Notes under the pieces: model-generated
What the model saw: only the letters and a program-made list of their open reading frames with translations
Databases searched by the model: none
Told to the model about the DNA's origin: nothing
Made by a program: the position numbers and the translations under genes
Shown: piece by piece, positions 58,021 through 64,000 of the stretch
Layout: each line of letters begins with the position of its first letter
Position numbering within the stretch: position 1 is the stretch's first letter
From: Tetrapyrgos nigripes
Taxonomy: Eukaryota > Basidiomycota > Agaricomycetes > Agaricales > Campanellaceae
Assembly (NCBI GenBank): GCA_013368315.1
Contig: JAACJM010000312.1
Location: 1-64,000 of the forward strand
Length of the DNA stretch: 64,000 bases
Direction: 5' to 3'

Positions 58021-58432
58021 TTCGCAGAAGGGTGATTATAAAAGAGGGACAAAGAGTTGAATGGAAAGTTATTGTGGTGGTGGTCAGAGTTTTGTCTTTG
58101 GAACGTACTGGAGTTCTCTGTAAGCAGTAACAAGGCTCCTGCCCAGACCCAGGTAATTCATTCCCAGTTTCTCTCCTTGGAGTTCGGCGAAGGTATTGAT
58201 AGGAAGGGAGGTAGCGGTGAACTACAGTTGCGGTCAGAGTCTAGTTATTTACCGGTTTTACTACGTGGTCAAAGTTCTTCCTATTCAGAGCCTAATTTTT
58301 CATTCGTATGCCTTCTTCTATTGAGTAGGTGACATCATTAGAGTGAGTGAGCAGAGCGTCGTTACACGTGTTCAAAGTGTACAAAGAGATCGTTTACGAG
58401 CCTCTACCAAGTAATGGTACATTCTGAGTATT
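58021..58432. other. Upstream of LINE, unassigned
   Basis: No recognised gene; may include part of the LINE 5' leader. Confidence 0.3.
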
Positions 58433-58860
58433 CTAGACATGTAGGGTAGAGCCATGGCGCCTCCTGTTCCTCTTTCCGTTCTTTCCTCGGCCTCCTCGAC
58501 GCATCTTTCTTTGTCCTTCTGTCTGAAATGCTTCTTCAGGTTGGTAGTTCTCCTCCTCGTAGGTTCCTTTCTGGACGGTTCCATTTTCAGGATAGAGGTT
58601 AGTTGTATTAAGGACGCGTGGGCAATCCTTCAGTTCAGTACAGTTTGTGACGGGTTCATCGTGTAGGACAGGTAGGGGGAAGTCGAGTATGTCTCGGATG
58701 ATGTCGTTCATTAGGGGGAGTGGATCGATACCAGGGGTTATACCAGAGAAGATTCTGTTTGTTCGTTCACTGTTCTCAGGTGCGTCTTGGACCCGTCTAC
58801 ACGCTGGAAGTACGTTTCTATCGGCTCGACGGATAGATGAGCAGATAGGTGTACAGAAGT
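58433..58860 (-). CDS. Unidentified open frame, basic C-terminus
   Basis: A minus-strand frame is open from about 58,870 without a clear start: SIRRADRNVLPACRRVQDAP, TNRIFSGITPGIDPLPL, then ATG at 58711 with MNDIIRDILDFPLPVL and RVLNTTNLYPENGTVQK, ending in a Lys/Arg-rich tail (QRKMRRGGRGKNGKRNRRRH) at 58433. It has the sense direction of the LINE and overlaps the outer edge of repeat copy 2. Not recognised; it may be an exon of a lost gene or part of another element. Confidence 0.35.
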
Positions 58861-59270
58861 AGGATGTATTTGGAGTTCAGATATATATACAAATAAATGC
58901 TATATTTTGACTCTAAATATTCATACAGAAAGAACGTATATCTGGAAACCCCTAATTACACTTGATAGGTAGACAAAAAGATGGCACATGTAATCTATGT
59001 AAAGATGTACAAAAAGACGCCTAATTTGTATAGCTATTTGAACAAAAGAAAGATAACCTTTTAAAGCTCCGGATACATGTCCAGAAATCCTGTATATCTG
59101 AGGCACAGATACAGGTGCAGATAGGAGTCCAAATGGACCATCTATCCAGAGTTCAGATAGGTCTGCAGATATATCATATTTCCAGAGTCAGAATAGGACG
59201 CAGGCGCGTCAGTGGCTTGACGCAGTCACGTTTCCAATGCGTCCACTGCAAGACGCATCTGTGTCAGAAG
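58800..59270 (-). repeat. Diverged dispersed repeat, copy 2
   Basis: Reverse complement reads GACGC-rich words (GTGGACGCATTGG, CACTGACGCGCC), then CCTATCTGAACTCTGGATAG, GGTTATCTTTCTTTTGTTC, TTTTTGTACATCTTT and CATCTATCCGTCGAGC. These lie in the same order as at 14,849-15,370. It abuts the Trs33 relic. Confidence 0.55.
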
Positions 59271-59468
59271 TTGTCATGTACGCTGTTGCTGTGAGATCTC
59301 AAACGCGCAGAAGCTTTTGCGAAGAAACATGGTATCCAGAAGGTTTATTTATGGTGGGATGAATGGTTACTAAGGTGCGTATTGTATCTCGAGAAGCTAC
59401 GATGTCGTTGCGCATGCTAATGTCCTTTCCTTTGCAGAGCTGTTGAATGACCCCGAAATTGACGTTAT

Positions 59469-60268
59469 TTACAACCCGGTGTGTATACCGTATTTTTCTG
59501 GCTCTCTGCTGTGACTCCAGCAATCTAGCCATTGCAAAGCACCTTTGATCAGGCCCGCGGGCATTGCGACGTACTGTGATATAAGGGATGAGCGCAAGAT
59601 ATGGTCAAAGTGAAGCAATACTTACAAGTTTTGCTTTGCGTGTAGCATCGGCTCGTCCTTCCCAAGACGATAAACGTGTGATGGTCTTGAAAGCGTTGTC
59701 TTGCAAAACGTAGATGCCCTGGATTGACTTGGTGAGCTGGAATACCTTGAGGGATGGGGTAAAAACACACCCTATGGTTCGTCCGCAGGTTGTCCACTTG
59801 TTTATCCCAACACGCTGCCCACAGATCCTTGCATACAAATTTGATGACGTCCAAGGTGGCGGTCAACTTTGGGGTCATGCGAGGGTACGGCGGTAGCTGA
59901 GAGGATTTCTGTCGGGTTCCCGCCTCCGAGGTAGCTATCTGTAAATAGAGATCTGTCCCAACATAATCTAAGGACGGTTAGAGTGGTATTGATTACACTG
60001 TAAAGAGGTATACGTACTTCTCTGCAAATTTCGCGCCAACATGCAATCCAATAGCTTCTTCCTCTTCATCCACTGCAGCATTTTTCCCTGAACGAGAATT
60101 GAGACTGACGGTCGAGTCTCTGGGGTTTTCGGTCTTTGGAGGCAAAGTCGGTAGTGCAGGTTGTGGTGGTGGGATCAGTCCAGCATCGACCATTTCTTTT
60201 TCTATCCTCTTGGACCGAGCAGTCACTACAGCTGAAGATTCACGTAGTAGAGTGAAACTCTCATTCAA
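59469..60268 (-). pseudogene. trs33: TRAPP subunit Trs33 (TRAPPC6-like), truncated and degraded
   Basis: Antisense exons match Trs33/Bet3-family TRAPP subunits: SFTLLRESSAVVTARSKRIE, EMVDAGLIPPP, EEEEAIGLHVGAKFAE, then TATLDVIKFVCKDLWAACWD, KQVDNLRTNHR / GIYVLQDNAFKTITRLSSW, and YVAMPAGLIKGALQ. Introns with GTACGT, GTGTGT and GTAAGT donors separate them. The N-terminal MDYFLIEL-like segment is missing: homology starts inside a 44-bp palindrome. Between LFTD and TATLD about 28 extra codons and a one-base frame mismatch occur, and after GALQ the tail diverges from the family. TRAPP tethers ER-to-Golgi vesicles, an essential function, so an intact copy probably exists elsewhere. Confidence 0.7.
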
Positions 60269-60298
60269 ACTTCATATATGAAGTTTGAATGAGAGTTT
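60255..60298. repeat. Perfect 44-bp palindrome
   Basis: 22 bp beginning AAACTCTCATTC (60255-60276) followed with no spacer by their exact reverse complement (60277-60298). It straddles the 5' break of the Trs33 copy; half of one arm is genic sequence. Confidence 0.95.
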
Positions 60299-60777
60299 TT
60301 GAACAACACGTGTCAAGCTTTGGAAACGCGTCATCGGTGGCGGCCTCACGCTCAGCCACCGTGGCGATCTGAGACTCGGATTCGGTAGGTACACTCGTTC
60401 ACTGGGTATTTCATAGGCCTATATTCTAGATGTGGTACTATGTACTGATATACATGTATGGTATGATGACTTGCATGATGAAGAAGTAAGTAGAGTTGAA
60501 TATGTAAAAGCCTCAGAGTATGTATGTATACATGTCTGTACCCCGTGGGTTCTGCTCATGCCTCGCTTAATCCGTCCAAACTTCTGAACACTTCCATATG
60601 GCCAGGGGCAGTAGATACCCGTACTGATCCCTAACTGTACTACTAGGGGAAAGAATGACTTGAAAATATGAATTATCGAGCGCTGTACTCTGTATGACTA
60701 TCGCTCCAATTGATTTACTACTGGCTATAAATATTCGACCGACAGTGCAGTTTGATAACCCCCCAGTTCTCCAGACG
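60299..60777. other. Intergenic with TATA box for the next gene
   Basis: No gene recognised. TATAAATA at 60726-60733 lies 45 bp before the ATG of the first small cysteine-rich gene. Confidence 0.5.
60726..60733 (+). promoter_or_regulatory. TATA box of small secreted gene 1
   Basis: TATAAATA placed 45 bp upstream of ATG 60778. Confidence 0.55.
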
Positions 60778-61224
60778 ATGTTCTACAAGCCAGTATTCGC
60801 TATTGCTTTTATGCTTTTCTCCACCTTGTCGGTTGCCGCTCAACAAGGTCAACAATGTACGTGATCTCCCTTCTTCGTATTTCACCTCAAACTGATTATA
60901 ACCCTGTCGAACGTAAACGCAGGCAATGATGTGAGTTTATGCTCCTTGTCCTAATCCTGAATGGCGTAGAGATGCTGACTTGTTCTGGATTCCATGTGAC
61001 TCTTGCAGACCAGTCCCTGTTCGTCCAAAATCCGTGGTCCCTTCTAATCCAAGAATGCTGATCATAGCCTGAACCAGGTCCCGATGGATTCATATGCTGT
61101 GGCCCCTTTACTACGGAGGGAGGATTGTGTGTTTTTTGCTCTAAATTTCCCTTACTCTCGACGCGTTGATTGACTATTTCTACTCTGTAGCTGCCACATA
61201 GACAGCGGATTCTGTCCCCTCTAA
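60778..61224 (+). CDS. Small secreted cysteine-rich (knottin-patterned) protein 1, micro-exon gene
   Basis: Five exons: 60778-60856, 60923-60930 (8 nt), 61009-61018 (10 nt), 61078-61126 and 61191-61224. All four introns are GT-AG and every phase fits. The product is 59 residues: signal peptide MFYKPVFAIAFMLFSTLSVA, a short QQGQQ, then a mature part with six Cys spaced C-x5-C-x5-CC-x9-C-x6-C, ending CPL. Spacing is that of inhibitor-cystine-knot-like mini-proteins. The core PDGFICCGPFTTEGGFC is shared with gene 2 at 61897-62319. Because no exon exceeds 80 nt, frame scans miss it. Role unknown: such proteins can be inhibitors, signals or effectors; nothing here decides. Confidence 0.75.
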
Positions 61225-61896
61225 ACAGACACCTTCGAATCGATAATCGGCCGCCACCGCAACCCATCTGCCAGATTCAGATGAGCAGGAATTGGAAGAA
61301 GCGGGAGCATAGTACTTCGTCTACGTATTCTGCATGTTTGCAGATTGTCTAATCAAATGCCTTGATCACTTTCTTGGATATGTATCATGATGGTCGAATA
61401 AGAATCACTGACAGTAGACAACACACGGCGTTCTCAATGGTGGCTGAGTATAGATAGATATGTAGATGGGTTATCATCGATTCATCGCTAGCAGCAATTC
61501 TTCGTGTTGGAACTCAATTTACAGAGGTACTGCATTATCCAGTGTACTACGGGTCCGGGAATGTGGCACTTATGACATTCATGATTCAGGAGTGTAGCAT
61601 TTTTGGTGGCGCCAAGTCAAGTAGTCTCGGACTACTTGTCGGCTACAAAATATTCGTTCCAAAAAAAGAACGCACGGCGTAGCCGTCTGGACTGTAACCA
61701 GGCAAAACAGGGAGGCAAGGCACCAAGCACTCGAATGTCAGAATAAACATCGCTTAAGTACGGGAACCTCATAGCCTCGATCGGTCCAGATATCTTAATG
61801 GGCATGGCATTCAGGACCTTTCAGGTTTATAAGATACGGTACTTCAAGCGCATTTCATCCCCCAAGTCCCAACCAAGCTCAAAACCAGCCCCAGCG
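61225..61896. other. Spacer between the two knottin-patterned genes
   Basis: No gene recognised; promoter of gene 2 at its right end. Confidence 0.4.
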
Positions 61897-62319
61897 ATGT
61901 TCTACAAGACCTCCATTGTAATTTGCACCCTTTTGCTTGCTTTTTCAGCCACCGTTCAAGGCCAAATAATAAGTTCGTAATTCTCTAGCCTCCTTCACTC
62001 AATACCCGGTACTTACCTTTTCTTCCTCTCGCAAAATCTCAGACTGTAACGCTGTGAGCAGTTCGTTCTTCTAGGATTATTTCGTATTAATAATTGTTTT
62101 GTGCTCCAGACACATCCCTGTTCGTACTGACATTCTGAAACGTTCCCCACTTAGATGATGACAGTATGCGTATTTGCTAGGTCCCGAAGGAGATCGGTGC
62201 TGTGGCCCAATCACTCTGGAAGGCGGAATGTAAGTCAATCACAAATAACTGGATCTATAGCTCACTCGAATACGTATTTCAGCTGTCACAAAGGCCTAAC
62301 GGGTGCCTGCCCACTGTAA
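61897..62319 (+). CDS. Small secreted cysteine-rich (knottin-patterned) protein 2, micro-exon gene
   Basis: Same design as its neighbour 0.7 kb upstream. Exons: 61897-61972, 62043-62053 (11 nt), 62110-62119 (10 nt), 62181-62229 (49 nt, equal to gene 1) and 62283-62319. The product is about 60 residues: signal peptide MFYKTSIVICTLLLAFSATV, QGQII, then C-x5-C-x5-CC-x9-C-x7-C, ending CPL. Both share MFYK, PEG/PDG before CC, GP, EGG and the CPL end, while other positions differ freely. Intron positions and phases are the same but intron sequences differ. That indicates an old tandem duplication under constraint on the Cys frame. Confidence 0.75.
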
Positions 62320-62488
62320 ACCCCTACGAGATTGTAGTTGATCGTTATAAACAGGTTTCAAGCGTTATCTGTAATATATCTTGAATTTCAAGAATGGCCG
62401 CATCGCTTTGCGCACTTATAAGTAGTTCTGAAGTTTGATGATGGACGTCTAGTTTTTTACACTGAATAACAAGATATAAGTTCTGCTT

Positions 62489-63017
62489 CTACGTTTGAAT
62501 ACACGTTGTCGACTGGTCTATCAATTCTTCCGCTCCCCTACTCAGTTGGTCGAGTGAGACGTGGTACACAACAATCGTAGCCGGGTTGATGTACTGCATC
62601 CATTCAGCGAAGACTAGTTTAATGACACCAGTAGCAGCGAATGCTGCGTGAGCCTAAGACGTGATGATTCGAGTCAGTTCGGCGCTCAAATAGGTAAAGA
62701 TTCATCATCCTCTGACGCACCTCTTCGCTATCCCAACCCGCAACAACGGCAGCATTCTGTCCATCATTTATGAAACCCGCATCCCCAATGTGCAAATCGT
62801 TACCCTTCTTGAGAAGAGTCTCAAGAGCAGCGAGATCCTTTTCAGGATTCAGGCAGCTGCCAAGGGCCCGGGTAATAATCTCCGTCACGGGAGCTTTGAG
62901 CGCCTTGTGAGCGGCATCTTTGTTCGTGAACTTGACGTGGAGAACTTTGTGCTCTCTAGTGCAGTGTTTAGAGAGCTCGGATGGGATGGAAGGGGTAACA
63001 TCGGGAGCGTATTCCAT
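62489..63017 (-). CDS. ABM / dimeric alpha-beta barrel-like protein
   Basis: Two exons: MEYAPDVTPSIPSELSKHCT ... GDAGFINDGQNAAVVAGWDS / EE, a GTGCGT...TCTTAG intron, then AHAAFAATGVIKLVFAEWMQ to the stop at 62489 (about 150 residues). The pattern of a beta strand (VLHVKFTNKDAA), WDSEEAHAAF, and a closing strand (TIVVYHVSL) is like antibiotic-biosynthesis-monooxygenase or stress-responsive barrel proteins. No residue assignment can be made. It lies 61 bp after the stop of the indoleamine dioxygenase gene in the same direction. Confidence 0.5.
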
Positions 63018-63078
63018 ATTCTGAGTATTGACACGATATTACATACTGAGTATCAATCCACGAGATCCATCAAAACGA

Positions 63079-64000
63079 CTACACAACAGAAACAACCGCA
63101 ACTGCTGGTGCAGGAGTGATGTTGGTAGTGGCAGATACACCTCGCTCTCCACAATACTTCTCCACCTCTTTCCTCAGTGTCTCTCGCTGGCGATTTGCCT
63201 GCTCCATGATATCGCAGACCCCATCTACATCCTTGCAGTATTCATAGACCACAGCCATCTGCTCGAGAACAGCCTGGAGTTGATTTGGTAGCCACTACAG
63301 ACTCTCGTTAGCAATCCCGAAGATACCGACACGACGCTTCGAAAGGCTTACCGTAACAATCGGGCTTCCTCCCGTTGCCGTGGGATGCGTGGTATACTTG
63401 AGGATGTACTCCCTCGTGAAGGACCAATGTCTCCATCGGAAATCTCGTACTTGGTCCAGCGCCTGCAGATACAACGCAGCTGTGTCAGGGTGGGCGAGAG
63501 CGAATTCTCTTACACCTGAAGCGTTAGAGTATTCTTTGACGGCTTCGAGGAATTCGCGATGGTTTCCTGGTCGATACTGGCGGAAATCTTTCAGGATCTC
63601 GGTGAGCGGAGTGTTAGGCATCGAGATTTGGAGGAGGTTATCGCAGAGAGGGATCTATGGATGATCATTGAGACAGTGTAAAAGAGACGGCGTGAGTCCT
63701 AATGACATGAGAGGAAGCCCGCTGTGCGTACCATACTGTCATTTGCTCCTGATTCGCCTCGGAAAGACATTGGTTCTTCACTGACACCTTCGTAGACCAC
63801 ACCCTTGGGGAACATGGATTGCGACGTGATCCCAAAGATGAACGTCCGGAAGGTTGTGTAGCTTGCAGGTTTGCTGCGGCCCCACATCGCTGAGAAGACA
63901 GGTAAGTTGGCACTCATACAGAAAACGGGGCTGTCCAAGGTGTGATAGTACTCACTGTTCATGACACCATTGATCTTCGTCAGTGCACCAACCACTGTGC
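63079..64000 (-). CDS. Indoleamine 2,3-dioxygenase (5' end outside window)
   Basis: Heme enzyme that opens the tryptophan indole ring to N-formylkynurenine, the first step of the kynurenine and de novo NAD pathway. Visible exons from the right: ALTKINGVMN / MWGRSKPASYTTFRTFIFGI, GVVYEGVSEEPMSFRGESGA, IPLCDNLLQISMPNTPLTEI, then DFRQYRPGNHREFLEAVKEY, the heme-side motif FRWRHWSFTREYILKYTTHP, TATGGSPIVT / WLPNQLQ across a 58-nt intron, and a helical tail with KDVDGVCDIMEQ, ending at TAG 63079. FRGESGA, H-x-x-F and ATGGSP are IDO signatures. The N-terminal third is missing from the window. Fungi often carry several IDO paralogues; which one this is cannot be told. Confidence 0.88.

Overview
This is a stretch of a filamentous basidiomycete (mushroom-type, Agaricomycetes-like) nuclear genome. 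The signs are genes broken by many short GT-AG introns (about 50-80 nt), lineage-typical families (F-box proteins with a Cys-rich body, a HET-domain protein, an MYND zinc-finger protein, a homeodomain factor with the basidiomycete WxRWWRxQ helix), a Tnp2-type DNA transposon, a Tad1-like LINE with RNase H, and nonsense changes that look like CpG decay. No bacterial operons, rRNA, tRNA or CRISPR were recognised.

Layout: 0-6 kb has a WD40 protein with a C-terminal membrane anchor (-), a weak hypothetical gene, and a probably decaying coiled-coil gene. 6-14 kb is a mobile and relic island. An apparently intact, multi-exon Tnp2 (CACTA/EnSpm-type) transposase is flanked by four direct copies of one gene relic and by a frameshifted R3H/SUZ gene relic with a long CTTCTC repeat. 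14-24 kb has a GIY-YIG (T5orf172/MUG113-like) gene, two F-box genes, elongin C and a homeodomain transcription factor. 25-34 kb has two paralogous secreted hydrophobic proteins either side of an F-box gene and a dead PHO80-type cyclin. 34-46 kb has a Bem46-type hydrolase, a HET protein, a Tc1/mariner stub, an MYND protein, a berberine-bridge-type FAD oxidoreductase and a stray copy of its last exon. 46-48 kb has a multi-pass membrane protein. 49.6-58 kb is a full-length LINE on the minus strand. 58.8-60.3 kb has a diverged dispersed repeat and a degraded TRAPP Trs33 copy that begins in a perfect 44-bp palindrome. 60.8-62.3 kb has two tandem small secreted cysteine-rich proteins built from micro-exons. 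62.5-64 kb has an ABM-like protein next to indoleamine 2,3-dioxygenase, which runs off the window.

Most notable: (1) the tandem pair of knottin-patterned secreted genes, each of five exons with 8-11 nt micro-exons, which open-reading-frame scans miss; (2) a LINE whose reading frames are broken almost only by TGA codons where CGA (Arg) is expected, a mark shared with the Tc1 stub and the cyclin relic; (3) relic copies around the transposase that carry paired hairpins with a compensatory base-pair change; (4) a perfect palindrome at a gene breakpoint. Functions are inferred from motifs read by eye; no database search was run.
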